NCBI RefSeq assembly: GCF_032854445.1
Contig: NC_088303.1
Location: 20,713,501 to 20,777,500 of the forward strand
Reading direction: 5' to 3'
Origin: Liolophura sinensis
Lineage: Eukaryota > Mollusca > Polyplacophora > Chitonida > Chitonidae
DNA length: 64,000 nucleotides
Positions 11,771 through 24,327 of the stretch are shown one piece after another (the stretch's first letter is position 1; each line of letters begins with the position of its first letter). A program made the position numbers and the translations under genes. The notes under the pieces are model-generated. The model was not told the origin of the DNA. It made no database searches and was given only the letters and a program-made list of their open reading frames with translations.

Positions 11771-14491
11771 GCTAAAGTCGGTCTCTTCTGAGATCCGTCT
11801 TGACTAGTAAAGGGTAATAGAATTATCACCGACCAGCACTAGGCAAATCTCAACAAGGCATTGCAAATTGGCTATAGTCTGGGGAGAAGTGTGTTAGCAC
11901 ACGGCCTTTACCGTTCTCTCCTCGCGCGCCGTCAAGGGATGAGTGGGACCAGGGAGATCTGCTAGACAGCCCCACGGTTCCGTAACCCGGCAGTTGTGCC
12001 TCTTTCCCTCCGCCCAGCAGTCCGTCTCTGTCCACCCGCTCAGCTGAACAACGCCTCGCTCACTCGCGGTACACCGTGGACGGTCAAATCTACACCTCAG
12101 CTGATATCTCACAAGCTCTATTTCCACTAATATTCCAGTCACACCGTCACCAATACATCTGCTTCTCTCCACCGTCACAACAGGAGGAATGAATCTCGCC
12201 CTCACTAAGCCTTAATTTCCTGGTCTTATTTTAGTCCAGTACACACCGAACCACGCCTGCCCTCTGTTTTCATCTGAGCCAGCAAACTGCTTGCAGTGTC
12301 CGCTATGTAATATGCTTACCCATGGACTCAGCTACGAGCGACGATTGGATGTTGGGCTATTGCACAGAGCCGTTCACTGTGAGGAGATTTTTCTAATCGA
12401 CAAAGGGGAATTGGATATGTGGAGTGGCTTCCGACATGCACTATAGTGTGATAGGAAACTAGATTTAAGAGCCACGAAACCGATACCTATAGCCCACCCA
12501 GGCAGACAAGTTTGATCAGTACCGAGCATATTATCTGGTAATTGTCCAGTTAGGCATTTCTAACATTTCCCTCAGCTCAGATTTCAGTTTTTCATTTCAT
12601 TAATTATATTAATACTCAGCGTTCATGCAGTGTGGATATCGCTACATCATATATTTACGAACCGTATTCCAACTGTCCTTTGTGTCACATATTCAATATC
12701 TTAAGAATAAATGCAAAAAATCTTTAAAAATTCAATACACAAAATGTTGGCATAACTTTTCAAACAGAAAACTAGACATAACACGTACCGGTAAGTTACA
12801 AAATCGTTTATGTAATAATTTTACATGACATATAACCAAGACAAGACTGTATTAATATAGTTTTTCTTCTTATTTCAACGCTGCCGGACCTAGTTTCCAC
12901 CTGTAATAATCCCACATTGGTAGCCGTTTGACTCGTCACATATTTTACCGCTGAATAAGACATGAAAGGACGCCTAAAACCTTGTATCCCTCCACAGGGC
13001 GCATGCGCGTCATCCTTTCTGAGGTCCCCTGCCTGGACTCTTTGTGAGGGTGGGGTGAGACTTATCCGCAGAGTTTTCACAGTCGTTCTGCTCCATCAGG
13101 TACGAATAGCTGTGCTCACCGGAGTCTCTGTACCATTTAACCCTCCACCACAGGACACACAGGGAAACGGATACCTCTATTGAATGCAGTCATATAAACA
13201 CCCGTATCTAGGGACAATGAGTTTTTTTTTAACTACCCACAGGTATTATGTCTCATGTGACAACAATTTTTCTTGGCATTCAATTTTCAAGGAAAGATAA
13301 AAAAAGCCATGGTCACAGAGGGTAAACTCTGTAAAAGAAGTCAATGGAAACTTATATGCGCCCTACACATTGAGGTCATAATAGTTTAGCATAAAATTAA
13401 ACCACCCACAGACTCGTACATACGAAGCGGTAATTTTATTCATCAAAGAGGGGGAGCTCTCGGATGTGAAAATAAACTGCTGTACCATCTGGATATTGGG
13501 ATGGTTTGGTAAGTTTAAAAAGGAAATATATGTATTGACATTTTTATATCTCTGTATAGAGTTTTCAGACGACTGTCCTAAAGCTTCTACACAAATCTTT
13601 TCGGCAATTAATTTTTAATGTAAGGTATTTTACTTTTACACGTACCTCAAATGTTTTATTGTTTGTCAATGTGTTCAGTTACATTTCCTCTGTCATATTA
13701 TACCATTGTACAGAATACGTGCAATTACCCGCTCTGTTATTGAACCTTTAATGGCATGTCAACCTTCTACAATGTAAATAAAATGAAGGAAGATTAAATA
13801 AAACACCAAACTAAACATGGGGTCATTTTAATTGATGTTCTATTGTATTAAATGGTGACACATATAATCCTTCATGTAACTACAAGGGACAAAATTTTTC
13901 GGGAATGAAAGTAAAACTATAATGTTTATTATTTAAAGAAACAACATCATCGGCCACATGCCTATCCTCGGAACCACACTAATAACATAATTGTGTAATA
14001 AAAGCCTCAGTTTTACATCCTGTCCAAGGGACAGATTTCTACTCACGTTGCCTTTACCAACACGACCAACAAAAAACATTTCAGGTTTTAAAAACAAACA
14101 TCCAGGCGCAGAGGAGTCTTCTGTGTTAGGAGGAGAATTGCCGTCGGAAACCGCCAAAATGCAGTTCGTACATTTCCGGTGTAACTGTTCTTCCCAGAAG
14201 GTAGGGAACAGTTCGTTTTCCGCTTGAGTTTACACGAACAAGCCGGCAACGACTCTCACTGGCTGAAAGGCAACACACCCCCTGCATAAATTAGAGGGTG
14301 TTAAAGATAGAGGACGCGATGGATTATGCCAGCTTTGCCATTTTCAGGCTTTACGTATATGGCGAGGAAAAATCGCAAAATTATGCAGCAGGCACCACCA
14401 AATAGACAAAAAATGTGGTCTTTTCAGTCCAGTGTCAAAATTTTAAGTTTTCTTCTCCTGTAAGTGGATGAGCATCACCGCTTTCTAACTG
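11771..14491. other. Upstream region and spacer
   Basis: A GC-richer stretch (11880-12300) lies upstream of the minus-strand TATA promoter and may hold control sites. From 12.3 kb on the DNA is AT-rich. At 14030-14240 both strands are open; the minus strand there has acceptor-like and GTGAGT donor-like sites around CTNCILAVSDGN, but no family is recognised. Confidence 0.4.
12999..13008. promoter_or_regulatory. NRF1-type palindrome
   Basis: GCGCATGCGC, the exact NRF1 palindrome, stands out in AT-rich DNA. A related CGCATGCGC lies at about 59055, 1.1 kb upstream of the 60-kb gene. Confidence 0.35.
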
Positions 14492-14902
14492 TTAAAGTTG
14501 TCGCTGTTTATAAAGTCCAGCCTTGACAGAATTAAACGTCGGCGTCTTCTTTGCTTCTTCATCACAGAGATCAAGGTCGTCTCCGGTACGCAATCTTCCA
14601 AGTTTTTCAGTATACAGGGATGGCATTGGCGTGATTTCTTCTCTGGCTCGTTTCTTAAAGGTTGCAAGAAACTTGTATACATTTGGATCTGCAGAGTGTG
14701 ATCCGTAGTTGTGATCACCATTTAAGCTGATGACAATATCATTATCCTTGCAAAGCCTAGCTCGACACCCGATAAAATCACATCTCCACCAGCATTTTGT
14801 GTCAAGTTTGGTGTTACTTCTATACATAAAGCCGTTAAGAAGTAGCTTGCGTCCTCCGCGCTTGTCGGTAACAAATTCTTCTTGGGTCTTAAGAGCGGCC
14901 AT
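14492..14902 (-). CDS. FLYWCH zinc-finger ORF, probable N-terminal fragment of a MULE-type transposon protein
   Basis: An uninterrupted 136-codon frame from an ATG in good context (ACGATGG). Residues 10-69 fit the FLYWCH domain: F10, the GGRKLLLNGF core, Y27, W38/W39, C41 and C46 (CDFIGC), RARL, then H64 and H69. The canonical second histidine (H-x-H) would be residue 66, but Y66 (TAC) is there, so one zinc ligand is missing unless H69 replaces it. After the domain comes KFLATFKKRAREEITPMPSL and then KAGLYKQRQL before the stop. FLYWCH domains often precede MULE transposase domains; here no transposase follows within several hundred bases. It is either a decayed transposon fragment or a small domesticated DNA-binding protein. 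The preserved frame and start are notable. Confidence 0.7.
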   Translation of the reverse strand: MAALKTQEEFVTDKRGGRKLLLNGFMYRSNTKLDTKCWWRCDFIGCRARLCKDNDIVISLNGDHNYGSHSADPNVYKFLATFKKRAREEITPMPSLYTEKLGRLRTGDDLDLCDEEAKKTPTFNSVKAGLYKQRQL

Positions 14903-16164
14903 CGTAATGTTAACTAAGTTATGGTGGAATCACAGGAATTCTTTCTGTTGATGTACAAAAGCCTGCCAAAAGTGAACTCTTTTCAGACTAGAACGAATGC
15001 TGACAAGTGACTAGATTTCAGTGTCAACGGGATTATAGTATTCCGCTGAGATGTCTACGGGGTGTTTTATTCCCTTTCGAATCGTCATTATAAGTGGAAG
15101 ACTCCGATTTAAACGGTTCTCGCTGAAGACCATGTATGCTCCCGGGCAACAAGACATCGTTCTGAGTCGTGAATTAGCTCGCGGCCTGGCGTCAGGAGGT
15201 TTGTCAGCAAGGTTTGGGGCGCGGTGATTTCCGACGTGATCTTTCCGGTTTCTGACCTGTCCAGCCAGAGTCATATTACCTAAATCATTCTTAGTGAGAA
15301 AAACATAAACACCGATCAGGTATAAAGAACTAATGCATGTTATTTGATTGTTTCTATATTATTTTATGGTATATGGCACAACTGGATGACATCGTGTTTA
15401 AAATGATTTTAGTTCTCAACGATATCATCAAAATGACTATTTAATTGGGGGAAAGTAAGAATTTCTATATGTGGACCGCCAGTATAGTACGTACAGTAAA
15501 CACTCGGTCAAACTTTCTGTACGTCTCCTTTGCGAGAAGAAAATGCTTCCTTTCAAATATTCTTAATTTAATTTCTGAGTCTTTCTAAAGCTGTCTCAGA
15601 CACTCAGTAATATTAATTTCCTAAGCTTCGCGACATGAAATCGCGACCAGGTCGTCAGCATACACGAAGTATGTGAGTATTCGTGTCTCACGTTTGATGT
15701 AGTAAGTTTATGAACTAGCTGCTAACGAACCAAACATATCACAGCGGCTATCAGCCAGGATATCCTTCGGAGGTAGTCTCATCGGATTGCTCACACAAAA
15801 ATAAAGCATGTGGTTTGTCTGTGGTTCCGATCATCCACGTCGTGTAGAACTCTTAGCGTGATACAGGTTACACTAATACACAGACTCACTTTGTTTAGTC
15901 AGCCTTCAACCCACTAATCCAGCACTTGGTCATTTCCCGATGTCGACCACGATCCGTACATACCCAGCCAATAACACTGTATATACTATTGTTAAAAATA
16001 GTCCAAAACACCCACGGTGTTGTATTTGTTGACTTATCATAAATTGGAACAACACATGCAGGAAGTCATACTTGTATTACTTAAATTAGACCTAAACCTA
16101 GATGTGTTTTGTTAGCAATGAAGTTTTGGTATGCATACTTTATGAAACATTTATTTCATTTATA
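14903..16164. other. No gene recognised
   Basis: A minus-strand frame at 15011-15274 lies upstream of the FLYWCH frame but shows no transposase or zinc-finger features. Confidence 0.5.
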
Positions 16165-16235
16165 TTTATTCCTTTATTTGATTGGTGTTTTACGTCGCAC
16201 TCAATGATATTTCACTGACTGCATGCCATATATAC
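16165..16235 (-). mobile_element. SINE type A 3' fragment
   Basis: TTTATTTGATTGGTGTTTTA and CGTCGCACTCAATGATATTT match the type A 3' domain in reverse. The body beyond about 16235 is not recognisable. Confidence 0.55.
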
Positions 16236-16524
16236 ACGAGTTATACCGTTACTCGCGTGTCTTTGGTATCACTCGCCACTTTATCTTCCATTTGTTTTTT
16301 CACTATTTTTCCTTTTCATTGAACCATCGATGCAAATGAACAAGCACAATTGTACATATCTACATATGTACACTTCGAACTGAACGCTAGATACCTGTTG
16401 TATTACAGGAACATATAAATATGTTACCAAAACCAGACACAACATACTCATGCGTATGTATACAGATCCAGCCAGGTTAAAAAGGTTTAAATTTATTTTT
16501 AAACTGGCGTATGTAATTTATATA

Positions 16525-16600
16525 GGTAGCAGGATAGCTCAGTTGCTATAACTGAACCCTGTCACGTGACATCCCAAAGGTTTCCACCCGCAGTAAATAT
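16525..16600 (+). mobile_element. tRNA-like SINE head (candidate)
   Basis: TAGCTCAGTTGC at 16535-16546 matches box A with one mismatch. AAGGTTTCCACCCGC about 42 bases later sits where box B should be. No anticodon stem can be drawn, so this is a tRNA-derived repeat head rather than a working tRNA. Confidence 0.4.
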
Positions 16601-16653
16601 GTTGACAACTTCAGGAAAGTTACCGGAATTTAGCTTCCGAATATACAGGATCT

Positions 16654-16773
16654 GGGGCCACTTTCACACAGCAGCGTACGACGTTTTTTTATCGTACACT
16701 TCTCGCCCGATATTTTGCATGTCACTATTTGTGCGATATCGTACAAGTAAGACATCTTTGTGAAAGTGGCCCC
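16654..16773. mobile_element. Fold-back element (MITE-like), 120 bp
   Basis: Perfect terminal inverted repeats GGGGCCACTTTCACA and TGTGAAAGTGGCCCC bound a 120-bp segment. Inside are further partial complements (CGTACGACG, TATCGTAC, GATATCGTAC). No clear target-site duplication. The layout suits a non-autonomous DNA transposon. Confidence 0.65.
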
Positions 16774-19168
16774 TGAGGTGAAGTCAAACAGTTTTCTGTG
16801 TGTTGTAATTTCCGGACAGATTGTGAGGTCATCAGAACGGAAATACAAGTGTGTTACCCCATCCAGCTGCGCCATCTATTATACAGCAGTGTGGATTATT
16901 TTAGGGAATTCAATATAAATCATCGTAGTGTTAATAAGCTTTTGGCATCACCACCTCCTCCTCACCTTGGCTTTATTTTTTAACACGGACGCTTTTCAGT
17001 GTAATATAATTAAAGACGTATAGCATAGAGAGTAAAACCAGATCAGCAACGACAGCGTGGTTGCTGGCAAATGGTCACACGTAAGCGGTGAAATAAGGCC
17101 TATTGTAAAATTATTCCAGGCAAGGTTTTATTCCGACTATTCATGTAAATATATAAATAATAGAAAATTACACAACACTTAGCACCGTAGCTTAAACAGA
17201 ATTAGGTTAAAAAATGCAGTGATGTTAACTGCAATTCATTAGACGTTGATGGTCAGGAATTACTCGAAATGATGTGTGGTCATCACATTTAACATACAGT
17301 AACGTTTAACATACAATAGGCTTCACTCTCGTGATTGTAGCTATGCAAAGCTTTGCAGGAATGCGCTCACTGGTACTGCGGGTCCTGTGTACAGACCTGA
17401 TTGAGCAGCTACCATCCGGTTATTAAAATCAGCAGTCATCGTGGCCTGGCGACTTGCAGGCGTTTCTTTCATGCCGTGATGTCGGCTGTTTTGTAGATAC
17501 CTGGCTGTTTGCAGTGATGTATTTCAGGCCTTGCTGTCAGAGGTTTCCAAAGACATAAAACCATCTATAGCACATACGCAATGAAATCCAGCAAAGCAGG
17601 ATTTGCTTCTTTAATTTCTTATACGCACTGGATTTAAAGAGTATTTGTGTTAGAAACTGACCAGTGCCATTCAAAATAAGATGCTTCGGACAACAGAGCA
17701 AGGTTCTAATGACGTCATTAGGTGCGGAGTTTATTTCAAGGGAGAACACATAGGTCATTAAAATTACAGGGATAACCGTCTCAACGAAGAGGGTTGCAGG
17801 ATTGATCCTGTATATACGACTGAGCGTGGTACCCAGGAACCAGCCCTGTCAGCTGACTACGTCTGATGTAAGGACTGTTATCCGGCTCAGGATTTATCTC
17901 CAATAGAGCTATTGCCGGCGGCAGGTGTAGGCGATTCTTGGCTAACCTGCTTACGTAAACACACCATGCTGCCCATGTGTTAAGATGAGAGAGCTATAAT
18001 TGAGGCTGCCCGAGACCCTCACAACTATCTCAACTGCATGCCTAGATCCGACATCCACAATCTGGTATTTGTAAGAGTTACATTATATAAGTCAATTTCG
18101 TGGGCAAATTGCTCTCCTGAGTATGCCTATAATCCGTGTATCGAAGCTCCGCCACCAGAGACGCTTGTTTTGCAGGCGATGATTTACCAACAAGGTAAAT
18201 ACTTGCTCGTATTTCACTGGGCTGGGCCGCTACATGTACCAGCTTCCCTGTTAACTCAATACACCGTAATAAATGTACCGTGAACCGAGTATGACGTTGT
18301 AGTCCTGCACGGTCCCGGGTACCTTCAATCCACACACAGATGCAGCATTTATAAGATGTTAAGCCGAGAAGATAAACCTATTCGGCATATGTCCTGCATG
18401 GAGATCCACCAAAACAAAACCCAACGAATTTGGCCCACGGTCGTCATGTCTTAGGTGTATAAGTACATATGTATACATGCCTGTTTTCAGCTGGTAGACA
18501 TTCCATTGTCAGCAATAAAATATGAACCATAATCAGTCAGTCAAGCAAGCGGTAAAGAATAAAACCAAAGTGTATATGCTTCCTTCTCTGTTTCCAACGT
18601 GTTTCTAAAGAGCTGTTTAGTGGATACATAGTTTTAAGTGACTCACAGTTCACCAATACGGGTGCCAAGTTTGTTGCCAAGTTGACTTGAAAATGTTCAA
18701 AACACATGATCTGATGTCGTGACATCGCCTAGCAAGTCATTGTACAACAGGGACAACTCGTCCTAAATTTGTCCTGCAGCACACAGAACAGTTTCCTATT
18801 CTGGCAGAAGAGAGGGCACGCTGCTTTCAGCTGAAGTCGGACATATCTTCAATCTGAGGTCCGGCATATCTCCACACTGTAGTGAATATTCAGATAAAAG
18901 CGCGTACAAATCTCTTGGAATAGGATGACAAAACCTCGTTACAAACTCATCATGAAAATTCGAAAAAAAAGCTGCAAACACCTCGGAAAACTCGTTAATA
19001 TTTTGTACTGACCTCGCTGTTAGTCGTAGCCAGCTGGACAGTCTTCGTATCAAGCTCGTAATGAAATCGCAGTACATCGTGCTAGACTCGTATAATGCTC
19101 GTGCTGTGCTTGAAGATACAAATATTTCATGCAGAGTCTTAAAAGCAATGTCTGGCTTAACTATTAAG
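16774..19168. other. No gene recognised
   Basis: Mixed composition. A box-B-like GGTTGCAGGATTGATCC occurs near 17793 without box A. Open frames overlap on opposite strands (18038-18335). Confidence 0.5.
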
Positions 19169-19490
19169 GTACACCTTACCTCTAGACAACATTACTGTGT
19201 ATGAAGGATCTTATGTACACCTTATCGCTAGACAACAGTACTGTGTATGAATGATTTAATGTACACCTTATCTCTAGACAACATTATTTTGTATGAAGGA
19301 TCTAATGTACACCTTATCTCTAGACAACATTACTGTGTACGAGTTATCTAAAGTACACCTTATCTCTAGACAACATTACTGTATATGAATTATGTAAAGT
19401 ACACCTTATCTCTAGATAACATTATTTTGTATGAAGGATCTAATGTACACCTTATCTCTAGACAACATTACTGTGTATGAAGGATCTAAT
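19169..19490. repeat. 46-bp tandem array, 7 units
   Basis: Seven units start at 19169, 19215, 19261, 19307, 19353, 19399 and 19445 with no indels. Each begins GTACACCTTATCTCTAGACA. Units 3 and 6 share ATTATTTTG where the others have ATTACTGTG or close variants, which hints at a three-unit higher order. Confidence 0.95.
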
Positions 19491-19496
19491 ACTATT

Positions 19497-19690
19497 TATT
19501 TCATTTTAACGCTGTTTTCGGGATTTCTCCACGAAATAGACGGCAGTCAGATATAGGTTTGGAGGAAACCAGGAGGTCAGGAGGAAACCACCAATCATCT
19601 CCAGTTATCTGACAAACCTCCTGACTTAAAGCTGCAGTCGAACCAGCAGGGAAAGCTAACATTCGAGCCACCCATAGTCTCTTTCATTGG
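19497..19690 (-). mobile_element. Decayed SINE type D
   Basis: Matches the 40-kb type D copy in the GGAGGTTTGTCAG segment and in a degenerate 3' domain (AACGCTGTTTTCGGGATTTC on the plus strand). A head-like GGGTGGCTCGAATG lies at the right end. It directly adjoins the 46-bp tandem array. Confidence 0.5.
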
Positions 19691-19773
19691 GTGAAAGGTT
19701 CGTTATAGGTTTTGTATTTACTGTACATTTGATCCATTTAGTAACATAAAACAAGTGCAGCAAATGGTTTTTG

Positions 19774-19820
19774 ATATTTCGGTTTTATTTAAACCATGGT
19801 TTAAATAAAACCAAAATATT
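19774..19820. repeat. 48-bp near-perfect palindrome
   Basis: The centre is CCATGG at 19794-19799. The arm TGGTTTAAATAAAACC is mirrored exactly, and the outer parts differ by one base (CGAAATAT versus CAAAATAT). It is AT-rich and able to extrude a cruciform; no gene abuts it. Confidence 0.75.
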
Positions 19821-19822
19821 GA

Positions 19823-22800
19823 ATCATGTACCTTGTTGAAATTATCACATTACTCTACTTTGTGAAGTCTATCAGTGAAAATGGAAATAAATGGTGTTTT
19901 CTACATACTTACGTATGCAATTTAGAGGAAGCTAAAACATTTGTTTCCGTAAACCCCTTTAAAATGAAACCGAACTAAAACTAGTCAGTGTACAAACAGA
20001 GTGACACTGGCTTTGTCTGTACGGTTATATAGATAACCAGACATCCAGCAGAAGATGCGGATGTTACACAAGTACTGTGACAAAATGACGATTAGTTGAG
20101 GACTTGTCAAGAGCTATAGTGGAAAGGCAGGTTCCAGGGGAGACAACTTTGGGACACTACTAATTCTCCTTCAGCTGTATTGACAGTAAACATTGCTCCG
20201 TAAATTAAGCTTTTGTATTATGAGATGAAAGTTAACAAGAGACCTGATTTCTCCGGTTATGTGTGACCATTTGTAAAACACACTGTCATCACCGCCACGG
20301 CTTTATTCACCATGAGCTGTAACCTTTTTATAATAGTATTTTTATAGTTACTGTATAGCTAATATCATAATGAGCAGAGCTGAACTTTGAAGCCTATGCT
20401 TTCATCTTTTCAATAGCTAGAACCCAGTTTTTTCTTTTGATCTACGAATCTGAACCATCTACCTTTTACCTTTAGTTGACATTCATAAGAGACAGTTTAA
20501 GAGCTTTTTCATCAGTCAACTTCTCAACTTCATGCCACCTGACAAGATTCCATTTTCAGACAAATAAGGCGATCCGCACATTATTAGACATGTTCATGCT
20601 ATCCAAAAAATATGTTCAAGACCACACCACTCCTCAGAGGGAAGAGATATTGGAAAATCCAACATTTATACTCGGTCATTCTGACTCTGGTATTAGATCG
20701 CAAATGGCACTTAAATAATTTTGTCATTGCAAAAAACATTTGGTTTAAAACAGAGGATTTGTTGACTCTGGTTTCATTTGGCAATGTAACGGTTTTTTCC
20801 TAAAGAATGGTTTTGCGCTGTCCCATTTTTTAACCTTCCCATGAAGTATAAATTTCACTGGTCTCATTTCTGATCTGTTGCAAACGATGAAGAGGTCGAA
20901 CTCCGGTGCATCCAACAAGGGCTTTTTATTCATAAAAAATCTGCTTCGTCTAATGTTTGGTATGGATTCCGTCTTATTTATCCCTTTCCTTAAGCTGGCC
21001 TAGATCCATATTGGAAACAAAATACCTTGTAATCCCCAATTGCCTTTCGACGGTACAAAAACACGCGGAAGAAAATCCCCTCGAAATTGGAGCGGAAGGA
21101 TTTATGCAAATCACTGTAATAGCCATTTACACTGGGTTAATGCCTTTTGCGCAATTTGGGAGAATTGAGCGTACTTTGCAAAAGCGGGAGCCTTCATTTA
21201 GTATCATGTTAGTTAGCATGATGGTAAGATATATATTTACGGTGCATTTAAAAAGGCCATATATAGGTTATCTTGTGAGTCGTAACATTTTTTTTGTTAA
21301 TTTATGATCTTGACTATTCTGTCTAAAATAAAAAATTAATATTATTATTAAATATTATTACATTACTTGACAATATTATTACAATTGCTTGAAGTTTTGT
21401 TCACTGACGAGATTAATACCAGTGGTTGGTATATACTATTTACAATGTAAAACCCTACAGAATACAGATGCACGTGCCATCTTGTTGTGACTGTAAGGTA
21501 CAGAGAGACAGTTTACCCACAACGAATTCACTATACGATGAACGACTGAGATTCAATGCTAATGTCACAATAGGTGTTTATATAGGGGCATACAACCAGC
21601 AATCGCGCATCCAGTGTTTCTGTATCACACTAGCATTTGCATCGTAACACTCCGATTACGAACTCAAGGTTGCTCTTAAAGCACGAAGAAATAAAACACA
21701 ATTCACTAACAAGATTTAAGAAGACTTAGCACAGATGTGGCTCGAATATACCTTGTAGGAAGTAGCTTGAATTTGGTTGTGGAAAATGACGTTCATACGT
21801 TTATATAAAATGAGGTGACGTAGGAAGTGACGTCATGACCTATTCACAAAACCCAGAAGTATCCACATCGAGGCCACAACAGTGGGTTCTCCTTACCAGC
21901 CCTGGTTAACATATTTCCATCTAAGGCTGACAGTACACTTTAAATCAGTCAGCTAAATCAGCTAAATAATTTATACAAATATTGCTTATAATATGAGAAA
22001 ATTTCCCACAAATGGCGCAGTCATAGAACATAAAATATGGCAAAAGTTTGGATAAGGTTCTGAATCTTAGCTAGATCTTGCAGCGGTCTTTCTTTAAATC
22101 GTATTGGGTTACCGTTCGAGTGATGCGATGTCACAGATTTCGTTCTCTGTATTTATCTATGAACGACATGTCACTGTGTCCATTTAACAACTGAATACAT
22201 TTAAGATGTTTTGTTGCCATCAAATAAAATGTACACAGATTGGAAAATATCCTGGAAAAAAACCTTCTATGGAATCCAACGTATTAACATTATAATTATA
22301 GTTCCAGCTTCCCATCAGAACACAACTAAATCACCCAAATCTGTATATCCAGTCTTGGGAATTTCGGGTGTGTATTGTGGATAAAAAAAAACGAAGACGA
22401 AGTATAATTTGAACGATTCGATAGGAAATTGAATGTTAATCCCATTATGATTTCCTTCTCCCGTCAAAACCCTCTAAATCCCGTCCAGGTTTCTGTCTTC
22501 CGTTGAGACACTTCTAATCGTCCAAATCTACATAGGTGTTTCAATTACAAAGTAATCCAATGCTTAGTGTTTTAGGTTAGATTTCGTCATGGTTTTCAAT
22601 AGCTGTACTACACTCCTAAATCGTCCAATTTAAATCTCGTCAAAATTTTTTGTTTCCTCAAATACTCTCATGAATTCCTCAACTCTAAACTCCGCCATGG
22701 TTTAACGTTACGTCCAAGGATTGTCTAATAGTTTCCTGTTTTGTCTCAACACAGCTCTGAATTGTCCTTAAACCGTTATGATTGCTTGTTTCCATCTATG

Positions 22801-24327
22801 CATAATTGTAACAACTGTAATTTATACCTAACTTCACAACACAGTCAACGTCTTCGGAATTTGCAAATTCTCAGGTGGTTATTTCCATAGATCAACCCCT
22901 CTCCGGTTAGTTCGATAAATAAACCATCATTAATATGTACTCTTTTGAATCGGTTGACATTGCGGAATTTTTCTTCTCACAGAAAGAATTTTACTAGCGT
23001 AAACTGACGTATAGTTATTGGTCACAATTAATCTAGATGTACATTGACCAATCCACAACACGGCCCAGACGCAGTTATGTTGCATTAAACCTGGATAATT
23101 TTTATAATAGCTTTTGTATTAGTTTTCAGTCAGATCAGGTTGATGAGCATAAAAGCTCATTCTGATATCGTAAGCGCTAGCGATTGCATTATATACATAT
23201 TTATATGTGTTACGGGATCATGATAATGGATCGTGTGGTTATATGTTTTGAATATGTGTTTCTTGACGGCGAATGAAAATAAAACTTTAATCTCAAGATA
23301 TAATGTTATTACACCACATCAAACACGTCACATTGTTAAATTTCCTGTACTCATGCACTTTCGCTATCATTATCGGCAGACCAGAGAGAACACACTCAAA
23401 ATAAAGAAGGAAATTATTAACACTTACATGTTCATTACAAATCATTACTAAATTGATATGGCGTGATAATGTCAACAGTGAATACATTCCTGACTGCTCA
23501 AGATGTAGCCATCATTACAGCCATATTACTGTTGTCTTTATCATGAGGAGTAAGAAGCAGGTTTGTTTACAGCTTTATATGGACATCATTGTAGCGCAGA
23601 TGTATCCCAGGTTCGTGTTTACATCACTCTTGAAGAAAAGAACCGTTAAGTTTTCACCTCCGCTATTCGTGAACAAATATTTTAGCCAAGGTGTAAATGG
23701 GGATTGGTTCCCTCAAAAAACAAGAAAAAGACGACTGTTGTCGGTTGTTTGAGCATAATTACTTTCTTTTACATCTTGCAGATCACTTTACCATGGTTAC
23801 TATGGAGGTCTCGTGAGAATGAAATTTTCTGCCAACACGTGATTCTCACACATCAACAGTAAAAATGGAGAAAGTTTGTGAATGATGAAAGTGACTGTTG
23901 TTTTGGAAGTTTCATCTATCTAGGGATAGTTTGATATCTGCCCCCAACACTCCCCCTGCTTTGTTCATATTCGCAAGCCAGGAATCGTGCATTTGTCTTT
24001 GTGATAAGCGTGCATGTCTTTTTTTAGATTTGTAAATCCATATCTGTAAGAGTTTAGTGACGTTATTTATTTGTTCTATAGCCTGAATAGCAGAATACCT
24101 TTTCGCATGATAATGTCTCAGACTACGTTTAGTACCTAAGCTCAATGCAACTCCCTAACTGCAACAGCACTTCCGTTTTCACTGGTCGGTCTTTATTGAG
24201 GTAAATATATTTCTCTGGGTGAGATTTCACTCCAACGATGGCGGTCAGGTCAACGTGTGCAAGAAACCGGGCCTCGCGTAGGGGAAACCACACCTCTTGA
24301 CATAAAGTAGGAGTCAAATTAGCTACA
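19823..24327. other. No gene recognised apart from the promoter-like cluster
   Basis: Between about 22440 and 22790 blocks like CCTAAATCGTCCAA and CGTCAAGGTTT-type variants recur loosely and may be a decayed repeat. The rest is unremarkable AT-rich DNA. Confidence 0.5.
21800..21835 (-). promoter_or_regulatory. CRE-CRE-TATA promoter-like cluster
   Basis: On the minus strand a full CRE palindrome TGACGTCA (21835-21828) is followed by a CRE half-site TACGTCA (21822-21816) and TTTATATAAA (21809-21800). The CRE-to-TATA spacing of about 20 bases is typical of cAMP-responsive genes. The start site would fall near 21775. No coding exon could be assigned to the left. Confidence 0.45.

Noticed and set aside
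14030-14240. Minus-strand segment with CTNCILAVSDGN and a GTGAGT site, downstream of the FLYWCH frame
   Set aside because: The plus strand is open too, the acceptor has a poor pyrimidine tract, and it does not resemble a MULE transposase.
16535-16590. Functional tRNA gene
   Set aside because: Box A is good but stems cannot be paired; a repeat head is more likely.
22440-22790. Recurring CCTAAATCGTCCAA-like blocks suggesting a decayed tandem repeat
   Set aside because: Period not constant by eye; needs autocorrelation before it can be called.
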